Source: Psococerastis gibbosa
Taxonomy: Eukaryota > Arthropoda > Insecta > Psocodea > Psocidae
Length of the DNA stretch: 64,000 nt
Direction of reading: 5' to 3'
Assembly: GCA_963971405.1 (NCBI GenBank)
Contig: OZ020487.1
Coordinates: forward strand, 38,661,039-38,725,038
Shown piece by piece: positions 55,108 through 64,000 of the stretch (positions within the stretch are counted from its first letter, which is position 1; each line of letters starts with the position of its first letter). Both the position numbers and the translations under genes were made by a program. Below the pieces are notes generated by a model. It worked only from the letters and a program-made list of their open reading frames with translations. It searched no databases and was not told where the DNA came from.

Positions 55108-55178
55108 ATGTTCTGATTAACTCGTACCGGTTCTTTCTAGTTATACCCTCTCTACCTGTCTTCAACAAATTTACATCT

Positions 55179-55349
55179 GCAGCCTGATCGTGGCGATTAT
55201 AATACCGGTATTTATTTAATCCCCTGGTATTAAAAATGTAAACAAGATAATTTTATAATGGAAAGTGCTATTCAAAATTTGTTTGTTTAAAGTTATAATA
55301 CTAGGGTATTTATTTAACCCCAGTATTATAATCGCCTCGATCAGGCTGC
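55179..55349 (+). repeat. 171-bp palindromic repeat P, copy 6
   Basis: GCAGCCTGATCGTGGCGATT ... CGATCAGGCTGC. Confidence 0.87.
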
Positions 55350-56025
55350 AGGACAAGCAAAACGTTTGTTTTAAATTTCGATGATGTCATGAAATTTTTT
55401 AAATTGTTATGGATACGGACATTTTCTCTGCTGGCATATAATAGACTGCCATGGCTTGTCTTGTTAAATAAGGAGCATGACATATTATGCATTGTTCGGC
55501 TGTAGGTGTTGGCGTAATGAAGACACACCCCTCTTTGGTGGCATCTGGTCCGCCATTGTGCTTCGTGACCCGATCCTGACCCTGGGTCACGGCCATGTAA
55601 CTGTTGTTAAGTTACTCATGTCAACCGGTGTTAGGGCGGACCCTCGGCATGCTCCAAACTGCTCAGATTAGCCGTGTTTTAGGGACCCTTTTGCGGATAT
55701 TCCAGCCCATACAAGTGCAGTTTTTCGCCATGGCTAAGAACAAGGCATCTGGAAGGGCCACGTGAACGATGAAAGAGCGCTAGAGGTTATTGAAGAAGAG
55801 AGACAGCTGCTACCGCATATAAAAAGTAGAAGAACGAAAATGGTAGGGCATTTATTAAGACACGAAAATCTGGCATATAAGTCAAAATGTCAAAATGCGT
55901 AAACCCCCACTATTTGTGTATGTAATGAAAAGTAATACAATTATTAGGGAAACTAAACGTGTAGCCTAATCAAACTATTCCTCAGGTTTTATTTTCCTGT
56001 CTCCCTGACTGGATCCGTGAATAGG
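55350..56025. other. No host gene; LINE scrap at 55764-55883
   Basis: Apart from the LINE scrap, nothing supported. Confidence 0.4.
55764..55883 (+). pseudogene. LINE ORF2 scrap
   Basis: Reads NDERALEVIEEERQLLPHIK, then SRRTKMVGHLLRHENL. This is the EVL..I.E.R.L...I..RR..W.GH.LRH segment, also seen in the LINE at 4585-4917. It ends about 12 codons later. Confidence 0.7.
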
Positions 56026-56033
56026 GGTCTTTA

Positions 56034-56207
56034 CAGGGACGGTTTCAGAAAACGTTTTCGGGGGCAGTGGCCTGAAAAATATCGCGTTTCCCTTACTTGA
56101 GTAATAATTTTTCTTAATTTCGTTCAAAAGTCCATTCTATCTTGTATAAAGCTATTTCACTCGGGGCGACCGCCCCCCCCCCCCCAAGGATCAAGGATCC
56201 GTCCCTG
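56034..56207. mobile_element. hAT MITE, CAGGGACGG termini (174 bp), perfect duplication
   Basis: CAGGGACGGTTTCAG ... AAGGATCCGTCCCTG flanked by GGTCTTTA (56026-56033, 56208-56215). Confidence 0.88.
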
Positions 56208-56554
56208 GGTCTTTATAGCGGGAAAGAAATGGATTGGCAATGCAGGAATAAGTGGGCCCTCTTGATTAGATTATGGAAATAAAGGCGAATTGTCCTCTCC
56301 GCACAATATTCAGCAGCCATTAATGAAAATTAAAATTCGATTCAATTGGATCGAGATCAAGAGTTCCAGAGCTTCAGTACATTTCTCTCTTCTTATTTTT
56401 AATAGACTTTATTTGTTACTTTAATGGATTTCGCTTTGCTGGTATTCTGGGAGCTCGATTTAAGAGCGAATCGGAGTACCCCCAGTACACTTTTTCTGCT
56501 GTACAAGGTCGATTTTCATAGGAAGAATCGATCGTAAAGCCGCCAAAAATAGCC
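56208..56554. other. No gene; trace shared with 62790-62845
   Basis: GTCGATTTTCATAGGAA...CCAAAAATAGCCGTTAAA near 56508-56560 recurs near 62790-62842; family unknown. Confidence 0.4.
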
Positions 56555-56720
56555 GTTAAATAAATAAATATAGACTTTTTTGTTCTATTACTAAGCCAAC
56601 CTAGCGAAGTTAGGGCTATAAAGCCCTCTCTTACACTCAACTACGAAGGCCCGGGACCGCCTGCTTTACATGCCCTCCGAAGCATGGACAGAAAATGTAG
56701 GAAGTGTAGGACTCGAAGCT
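56555..56720 (-). repeat. tRNA-derived SINE, head truncated
   Basis: Tail and body as at 37959; the sequence stops within box B (GACTCGA at about 56710). Confidence 0.8.
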
Positions 56721-56721
56721 G

Positions 56722-57170
56722 CCTATAGACGTGGAATATGGGTGGCTCAATATTTTGACGGTCAATAGTATTGTACAATATTTTGATTCGAGGCGTAGGT
56801 GTGGGGGACATGTAAACAAAACTGATACAGGCGGACACGCACACCTACAACACGAGGCAACGGGGAGACCTTGTAAGGCCAGCGCCACGCACAGCCAAGT
56901 GTGAGCGACTGGATCTTATACTACAAGGTTTCGCCTACCTTAGCAAACTCCCGATTGAACTGAGAGCGGCGAGAAATGCTAATAACTTCCCTAAATTGCT
57001 ACGCAGCCATCTCTTAGAGAAAGCTTTCTACACTGTCACTGAGGCACTAGCACTAGAACTACCTGATTTGACGATATTTTGACGATTTTACTTTATACTT
57101 TCTTGTCAATTACTTGTTTATTACTTGTATTGTATAATTTAACAGAAATATTTATTTATTTATAAAAAGA
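56722..57170 (+). mobile_element. LINE ORF2 C-terminal end and 3' UTR
   Basis: The open part 56816-57082 (88 codons and stop) reads HTYNTRQRGDLVRPAPRTAK, then CERLDLILQGFAYLSKLPIE, then FPKLLRSHLLEKAFYTVTEA. This is the C terminus of a Jockey/CR1-type LINE. A short AT-rich 3' UTR ends in TTTATTTATTTA near 57165. The 5' part is missing, with an upstream stop at 56813. Confidence 0.75.
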
Positions 57171-58090
57171 ACAAAAAATTGAACCGTTTTGCTGAAGGTT
57201 GTGCAATACATTGCACGAGCGTAATCGTACAACCACATTGTACAAACAGTATCCGTCCGAATTTCATGAAGCTTACATGTTGAAGCGAAGCATAGCGAAG
57301 GTTTGACATCCTCAGCACTTGCACCACTTTTCTCCGCTTCTTGAATTCGTTTCAATGCTTTCCGAAAGTAAGCAAAAAATTAATTTCTTTACTACTTCTT
57401 GCTGTAACTTCTAAATTGGGGTCAAATTATCTATTAGTGTAATTGTTTGGGTCCATCTCATCATGGTTTGTCTCGTACTTTCCAAATGTACCTTAAGATA
57501 CACATCAAATAAGAGCTCCATTTAAGACCTTTAATTTGGTACCGGAAAGCGAATTTTGAATATAAATCTTAAGATCTGGATCACCCTGTATAAATTCATG
57601 CCTAAGGTGAGTGTGGTAGTAGTTATGTCTGTAATGAGCAGACTGATGGACAAATTATTTTAATTTTAACCCCAGTTTGCACGAAATATGAAATTTTCTT
57701 CAAAAAGGAAAGTAGCTACTCCAGAGTATTTCAAATTATTTCATTTTCTTACTTTTAATTTGCTTTTTGAATTAAAAAATTTTAAACTTTCTTATTCCTC
57801 TATTGACATTGTCATTTTCTTTGATGGGATTGAACTGCCAAATTAGGCATTGACGAGGCTGTCGTACATGGCTAGACGAATTGCGATTTTCTTTGTGCGA
57901 TTCCATCTGCCGTGAACACAGCTTCAACTTTCCCCAGTCGCAGTGTTCCCACAATGCCTTCCGTACATGTCGACATTGTATTATTAATTCACAATTACAT
58001 CTTCAATACCTCCTCGTTTTGGCAGAGAACGGTGTCGACAGTATAGATACATTGAACTGCTACCAGAATGGGCATTTTTGTCACTATACG
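57171..58090. other. No gene recognised
   Basis: Nothing supported. Confidence 0.35.
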
Positions 58091-58500
58091 TTAGTATAAG
58101 GAAAGGTGTGATGGTCGAAATTTTTATGTTTCGAGGTTTCAACGAATTTACACGTTTTGAGGTCCCAGGAACTCAAGTTTGAACTTGAACCCCCTATGGC
58201 CTTGCAGGAACTAAAAAAAATTGTTTTTCCGAAATGTCTGTCTGTTTGTACTTCGCGGCTACCCGACGGATTTTGGTGAAATTCGGCATTAACAACAGGG
58301 TAACAAAATTATTTTTTTGATAACTTCATTTTAGGAAGTTTATTCCTCAAAAACTAAAAAAAACGGCTTAATTTTTTTTTCTCAAAAATGGCTCCAACTA
58401 TTTGTTTAAATTCACATATCTACAACATATACTGTATGCATCTATTTTCCATATATGATATATCTACAATTATATCTATTGTATAGGAAATTGTAGTCGT
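58091..58500 (+). repeat. GTCT-array repeat family G, truncated copy
   Basis: TAGTATAAGGAAAGGTGTGA ... TTTGAGGTCCCAGGAACTC ... ACGGATTTTGGTGAAATTCG. The right end is absent. Confidence 0.7.
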
Positions 58501-59468
58501 TATCCATGTGAAACCCAACCGTAACCAACGTAACGCCTTCCCTTCACTAGTAGGCTATAGGCTGCCAAGCATGTTGCTGACCGCAATATTGTAAATTGAG
58601 CAGTCCTCAAGAAATAGGATCCTCTGCAGATAACTGAATAGTCACACTTAGTGTTTATAATGTGTTTATTATACCATAAACCGTATATGGGGTTCAAAGG
58701 AAAGTTTAAGTACGCGACATATTGTTTAGATTGGTGTACGCAATCCAATGCCTTCCAACGGTCTTAGTGGATTAACATAGAGGTGGTGGCATCGAATCAT
58801 CATCCTTCTCCAAATAAATCGATATAACATACATAGCCAAATATATATATATATAATATTTATACTTTTTGGATTGTAAGTTAAAATAATAATAATAATA
58901 ATATTTAGTTATGTATTGTACTTAATTTTTGACCCCAGCGTGACAAGTCATTTTTGTACTTAGTGCTGGGGATTTATGCTTCGATTTTTATTGATTATTC
59001 AATTATATATATATACTTACTTACTTACTTACATTACACATACAATACACATACATACATACACATACAACCAAAAGCTTAAGACTTAAGAGGATCTGTA
59101 CATACTGATACTGTATACTTGTAAACTAATTTTTAAAGCAATTATGTTTCATCGGTTTGTAATGTTAAATTTCCATTAGGGGAAGTCAAAACCATGAGTG
59201 TTTCCAGATAAACCTCATCAGCCCTAATGCTTCTGACTTTAAATGGAGCTTCGGGAGCGGAAGACCCCCTAGTGTGATGCTGAGGAATGCTCGCCACCCA
59301 ATTTTTGTCTTGGTTAGTATCATGGACCTATCGCCCCTACAGGCGCGGGCATTTGTCATTTAAAGTGGCCTTAGATAAGTTTGACTGAGACACTCTTCAA
59401 TCCTTACTCACGGAAGCCACTTATTGTAACTGAGCTTTCTTTCTTATCGTAGAGCAGATCGTTAAATC
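58501..59468. other. No gene; microsatellites at 59003-59070
   Basis: (AT)n, (ACTT)n and (ACAT)n arrays lie at about 59003-59070. Otherwise unassigned. Confidence 0.5.
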
Positions 59469-60098
59469 CAGTGGCGGATCCAGAGGGCTGGGACGGGGGT
59501 GGCCACATTATGGTACATTTTTAGGTACACTCTCATTAATTATGTTATAAAATAATTTAAATTTAATTCTATCAGTAAATAAACGCGATTCCTCTCGCCA
59601 TGATCACAAAAAAATTGTATTATTGAAACTTTTTCGACTGTTATTGTTAAAATGAAATTGTTTTCAACTTTTAGATGGTTTTTGACCCGGTAAGTTTAAT
59701 TTTTTACGAAAAAACCAGGTCTTAGGAAGTGGATCATTTTCATAGTCCTTGCAAGGGTGGGAACAAATATTATCCCTGAGGTTATGCTTCCATAAATTTT
59801 AAAAATATTTTCTTTAAAATCTACCTAATGGTCCATATTTTAATGTTTTATAGTGAAACAAAAATTAATCTGTCGCAATTTAAGAAAAAAAAATATTTTG
59901 TAAAATAAGTTATACAAAAATTCAAGTGTCCAAACTTGAGCTGGTTAGGGTAGTAGTATATTTGATTAAAAAAAAAACTTTTTAAATTAAAATTCACAAA
60001 ATCTTGCTTAATGCAAGACTAACGGACGGGTATTAGAGCAAACCAAAAAGCCAAGTTCGTGACCCCCTCCCGTTGAGAAATTTCTGGATCCACCACCC
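59469..60098. mobile_element. Possible hAT element, CAGTGGCGGATCCAG end, hosting a TA element copy
   Basis: CAGTGGCGGATCCAG at 59469 and CTGGATCCACCAC near 60086-60098 are inverse with two end mismatches. No matching target duplication. Confidence 0.5.
59580..59950 (+). mobile_element. One-armed copy of the palindromic TA element
   Basis: AACGCGATTCCTCTCGCCAT ... CAAACTTGAGCTGGTTAGGG followed by TA. It equals the right arm of the 17068-18189 element; the other arm is absent. Confidence 0.8.
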
Positions 60099-60878
60099 TT
60101 TCCATTATCGGTCGTATTAGGTGGACTGAGGAATTTTAAATATTAGTCTATTTTTATTCTAATTCAATATTATGGTCTAGTTGTTGAAAATCCTCAATCC
60201 ATTTGTCAAAGGGCCATAAGGCCCACACTTTAGGTTGCCGACTAGAACCTCTAATAAATAAAGTCTGGGGACTGTAAAGTTCTCAATGAAAGCCTGTTTC
60301 AAGGCCACGTCATAAAAACTGGAATCGTAAATGTTCTTCAGAGGATATGGATCGTAGATATTGGTCACCCCTGTTTAATCAGTTTCTATTTTTTATTTAC
60401 TATAGGGAAGGACATTGATCATTGGCGTAATTTGAGCCTGGCCACCCCCATGTACTTGTCAATTCCCCCCCCCCCCGGACGTTAGAGGAAATAAAAAAAA
60501 TTCCTTCAAAAAACGTAATAAATAAACGAATAATTAAAAAGACGAAAGCTTTTTTCGCAGTGAATAGCAATAATTTTTTTTTTTTAATCTCGAGAACGAA
60601 AATTCAAATATTTTAATGTGTTATGTTGGCCATTTCGGACTGTTCTTTTGTCAATGCTTATGTTCGAATCTGCACTGCAATCATGGATGGTAATATCTTA
60701 AAGTATTCGGGGTTCTTTACCTACACCACCTACCCCGGATTTTGACAAACAGCGACACGGAACACCCCCCCCCCCCCCACAGGTATTTTAAGCCAATGAT
60801 ATTGACAGCAGAAATAAAATGTCCCCCTTAACGCGGCGCCTTGTAACCTTGCTTGGTTTACCTTTATTCTAACCCTTA
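60099..60878. other. No gene; C runs near 60465 and 60766
   Basis: Nothing else supported. Confidence 0.35.
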
Positions 60879-61018
60879 TGCGGGGATTCCACCGACGTCA
60901 ATAGTGATAGTAATGATGATATTGACGTGGTAGCAGACATTTTTAGACTGTCTTTAATGTCTGCTATCACGTCAATACCACCATTACTATCACTATTGAC
61001 GTCGGTGGCGTTGGCGCC
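60879..61018. mobile_element. PIF-like hairpin MITE with TTA duplication (140 bp)
   Basis: TGCGGGGATTCCACCGACGT ... ACGTCGGTGGCGTTGGCGCC flanked by TTA (60876-60878, 61019-61021). Both arms carry TGACGTGGTAGCAGACATT or TGTCTGCTATCACGTCA. Confidence 0.82.
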
Positions 61019-61021
61019 TTA

Positions 61022-61630
61022 GGTTTTAGTCGCTATACTATACGAGAGGCTGTAGATTGAATCCATTGCTACGGCCCCCCAATTAAGACTCTTCTCCAGA
61101 GAGCCCAATAGGTAATAGTCTCCCATTAGTCTTGTGCGAAGGCCACGCTCATTAGGCTATAGGTTTTTGCCTGTGCGTGTCCGGTTTTTCGTTGGCAGCC
61201 GTAGAAACCGTTGATTTTATTGCTGTCAGAATGACGCATGCGCTGTTCCCTAATGTCTGTTTCCGCTGGACCAAAGACGGATGAATGCCTAGTATCCAGT
61301 GCTCTGGAACGGACAGGTCTCCATATAAAGTACTGGGTTTATTAGGGCCACCTGCAATGTGATACATAAAGTACAGAATTATCACTGTGAATTGTATGGG
61401 TTATTGTACTTAGGAGCAAATCAGGGTGCCCCAATTCCCGTTTTTTTATGGAGATTCATCTACCTATTGAGATGGCGACCAATGTTCGATTTTCGGAAAA
61501 TTTCTTCACATATTTTCATTTCATGACCCCCTGAGCATAAAACCACCCTCAGTTCAAAATATTATGTATACGTACATGTATATCGATTTTAGGAAACACT
61601 CTAACTTCCGTAAATATTATCCGATTTTGA
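61022..61630. other. No feature recognised
   Basis: Nothing supported. Confidence 0.35.
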
Positions 61631-61633
61631 TTA

Positions 61634-62094
61634 GGCGCCCATTCCACATACGTACATCGTCAATGAAAATTATGAAATTGAAGGACATTTCAATTTTACT
61701 CTATGCCATTGTTAAAATTGATCAATTATCAATTGATCAAAGAGTAAAATATTAGAATATTAGAAGTTCTTTGGTAAAATCACAAACAAACAAACTAAAA
61801 TTAAAAAATGGCGTCATGGGATATGACAAGTACAACTATTTTAATTGATTTCTTTAAAAAGAACGCATTTCTATACAAAAATTATAATAAGGTTTAAATA
61901 ATAACGCGACGAAGAAAACAAATGCAATTTCAAGTAACAAATGCAAACAAATTTCAAAAATTTTGCGCATACGCTTCAATTGAAAATTGTCAATTTTTGA
62001 TAAAACATATGGAATGGCCCCCATCAATGAGAAATTGAAATGTCCTTCAATTCCATAATTTTCATTGACGTTGTACGTATGTGGAATGGGCGCC
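61634..62094. mobile_element. PIF-like MITE with TTA duplication (461 bp)
   Basis: GGCGCCCATTCCACATACGT and its inverse, flanked by TTA (61631-61633, 62095-62097). Subterminal arms (CATTTCAATTT...) are also inverted. The centre, including AAAAAATGGCGTCATGGGAT, is shared with the elements at 14405, 15616 and 28549 although the termini differ. It lacks the core motif. Confidence 0.83.
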
Positions 62095-62097
62095 TTA

Positions 62098-62344
62098 AAC
62101 TTGGCACAAAAATTAATCATACAAATGTCTTGATCGAGTTCGTTAACCAGCTAGATCCACTATTTAGTTACAATATGGCGGCCGATTGAAACCTTATATA
62201 ATTCATATCTCAGTTAATATTGGTCGCAGAGGAATGAATTAAAATTTGACTAAAAGCACTTATTATTATCTACAATAATGGTAATCAACACTTTACGACA
62301 AATCAACGATTTCAAGATGACGTCCAAAGTAAAAATAATTTAAT
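62098..62344. other. No feature recognised
   Basis: Nothing supported. Confidence 0.3.
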
Positions 62345-62348
62345 AATT

Positions 62349-62595
62349 GAGGAGCTTGGTTACAAACGTGGCCAACTCCATTTTTTTACAAAATGGGGTT
62401 TTGATCCGACCTTGCAGAAAATATTAATGTCCACCTGCACGTTGTAAAATAAAGAGACAAAAGCAGCCAGATTGCGCACAGAAGCGCTCAGAAGTCCAGG
62501 GTTAACTATAAACTTAATGCAATTTTCAACAGACAATCCACTCTCCTGAAAAATTCTACAACTTGTAGTTGGCCATGTTTGTAAACAGCCTCCTC
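62349..62595. mobile_element. 247-bp MITE, GAGGAG termini, 4-bp duplication AATT
   Basis: Same length and sequence as 7285-7531 with about a dozen differences, flanked by AATT (62345-62348, 62596-62599). Confidence 0.87.
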
Positions 62596-62841
62596 AATTA
62601 AAAGTTCATAGTCGTCATTGTTTGGAACACAAGAGTGTTTTGTGTGTTGATGTTGTGGTCGGGAAAATAATGAAGTATTTTTTAATTTTTTATTACATAT
62701 GTACATAGCGTAGGTAGCGTAGAGGAAAAGCAGGGTCTGCGGAATCTCCCTACACCTGATCGGCCAAAGCCGAAAGGGATTTTACAAAGTCGATTTTCAC
62801 AGGAAATACCGAATGTAGAGCCAACAAAAATAGCCGTTAAA

Positions 62842-62927
62842 TTAGCAGAAATGCTCCTCTACATTTCGATACATTTGGCCTTCACTAACACCAATTGGCC
62901 ACAGGTCTTTAACTCCCTCCTCGGGAC
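62842..62927 (+). repeat. Dispersed repeat, partner of 11240-11329
   Basis: TTAGCAGAAATGCTCCTCTA ... CTCCCTCCTCGGGAC, inverse of the copy in ITPK1 intron 2. Confidence 0.65.
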
Positions 62928-63504
62928 TAACAAACCAATTGTTTTTTTGTACAAATCAAATACATTAATTATGGCCAATCAGCGTTAGAAAGACGTATAT
63001 TATAACATGTATGAAAATGTCCAGAATAATATATTTTATTTATCCTGATTTGGCAGATTTCATGAGATATTTGATTTTTACACGTATAAGGCTTTTCTCT
63101 CTCTTAACATGTAAGTTCAGATCAAAGATAAGGATGGCTCCAATCTTTATTCTGCCATTTAAAAGGCTAAAGATAGTGTACTGCTGCCAGAATTTACCTA
63201 ACCACAAAGCATGGGATGGTCAGGGGAACCACATTATTAATAAATAAATAAATCGAATATTTTGTTAAAATATCATTCAACATATAATATCAATCAATAG
63301 AAAAAACAATTTAGATGACTTCCGTGGAATCTCACAACAAAATTCACCATTTCGAGTGGAATGCCAGGAGGTATTCATAACTCAAGTTCTCTCTTTGCAT
63401 CTTAGGGCACGGCTAAGGTTGCTTCGACCATCTTTGGTGGAAGAAATCATGACACATTATTGCCATATATACTCGCGTTATTGCTTCATTTAAGTTCCTG
63501 CTCC
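62928..63504. other. No feature recognised
   Basis: Nothing supported. Confidence 0.3.
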
Positions 63505-63655
63505 CGAAACATTCTTCTTCTTCTGGCTCTACAGCTCTTGATGGGCTTTGGGCTGCTGGATAACAATCCTCCAGTCATCTCGGTTTTGTACAACGCTCCA
63601 CCATCTACGGGCTCCCAACTCGCCAAGGTTTCTCCGGAAACATGGGCAAATTAAA
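63505..63655 (-). mobile_element. LINE 3'-end fragment
   Basis: The - strand reads ARRWWSVVQNRDDWRIVIQQ, then PKAHQEL and stop, then an AGAAGAAGAAG tail. This is the W..R.Q.RD.WR..V..A.. end of a LINE ORF2. 5'-truncated. Confidence 0.7.
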
Positions 63656-64000
63656 TCTGAAGATACATAGAAAATTCGTGTATTTATCAACATGTGCAGA
63701 CGATGGATTTACCATTAGAAAGCTGAACCTTAGTGGTTTTCTTCTTATGCCAGTAGATACCTTTCCCATTCTCTACTTAAAACAGCAGCCCTCTGACATT
63801 GCACAGGTATTATTTGGTAAGTCGTAATTTGGTCTTTGTTTCCCACCTTCCGCGTTGCATATTATGTACTCGTATTCGTGGGAAAGGACCAGGTCTGTAG
63901 GTATCTTGCAAATCTTTGAAGAAAACAATAGGCGTAAAACCAGTAGAAGTATACCTACATTATGCCAAGAGTATCATGTAGCATAAGAGTACAGTACTCT
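63656..64000. other. Window end, nothing recognised
   Basis: A 61-codon + strand frame at 63642-63827 has no motif I know. Confidence 0.3.

Noticed and set aside
63460-63827. Possible distal ITPK1 exon
   Set aside because: The first part is LINE sequence on the other strand, and the rest has no similarity to an ITPK1 tail.
1-64000. CRISPR array, rRNA genes, LTR-type or Polinton-type elements
   Set aside because: No regularly spaced direct repeats with unique spacers, no rRNA-like blocks, and no gag, integrase, capsid or polymerase-B-like reading frames were seen.

Overview
This window looks like nuclear DNA of an invertebrate animal, most likely an arthropod. It is AT-rich and intron-bearing, and almost all of it is transposon-derived. 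I recognise one host gene. It has five GT-AG exons on the + strand between about 3.19 and 18.51 kb and encodes inositol-tetrakisphosphate 1-kinase (ITPK1), 388 aa if translation ends at 18510. I cannot name the species.

Layout. 1-3.2 kb is intergenic DNA with a 5'-truncated LINE. 3.2-18.5 kb is ITPK1, whose introns hold LINE pieces, a tRNA-derived SINE, hAT MITEs, PIF/Harbinger-like hairpin MITEs, a 247-bp MITE with 4-bp target duplications, Penelope-like scraps and a 1.1-kb palindromic TA-flanked element. 18.5-22.7 kb is repeats. 22.7-25.8 kb is a nearly intact hAT transposon on the - strand: a TTF zinc-finger reading frame, a transposase frame one frameshift away, and a divergently transcribed small C2H2 zinc-finger frame. 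26-64 kb shows no host gene. It is a mosaic of short nonautonomous DNA transposons, many with exact target duplications, plus SINEs, LINE 3' ends and six or more copies of a roughly 760-bp repeat carrying a GTCT array.

How the parts relate. The hAT, PIF-like, TA-flanked and LINE/SINE families have inserted into one another, so several insertion orders can be read directly. Two hairpin families are notable: a 171-bp palindromic unit present six times, and a group of TTA-flanked hairpins that share one core motif (TGACGTGGTAGCAGACATT) although their arms differ. Many hAT-type elements carry G or C runs of 10-18 bases near their ends. I saw no retroviral or LTR-type coding sequence, no rRNA, no convincing tRNA gene and no CRISPR array.
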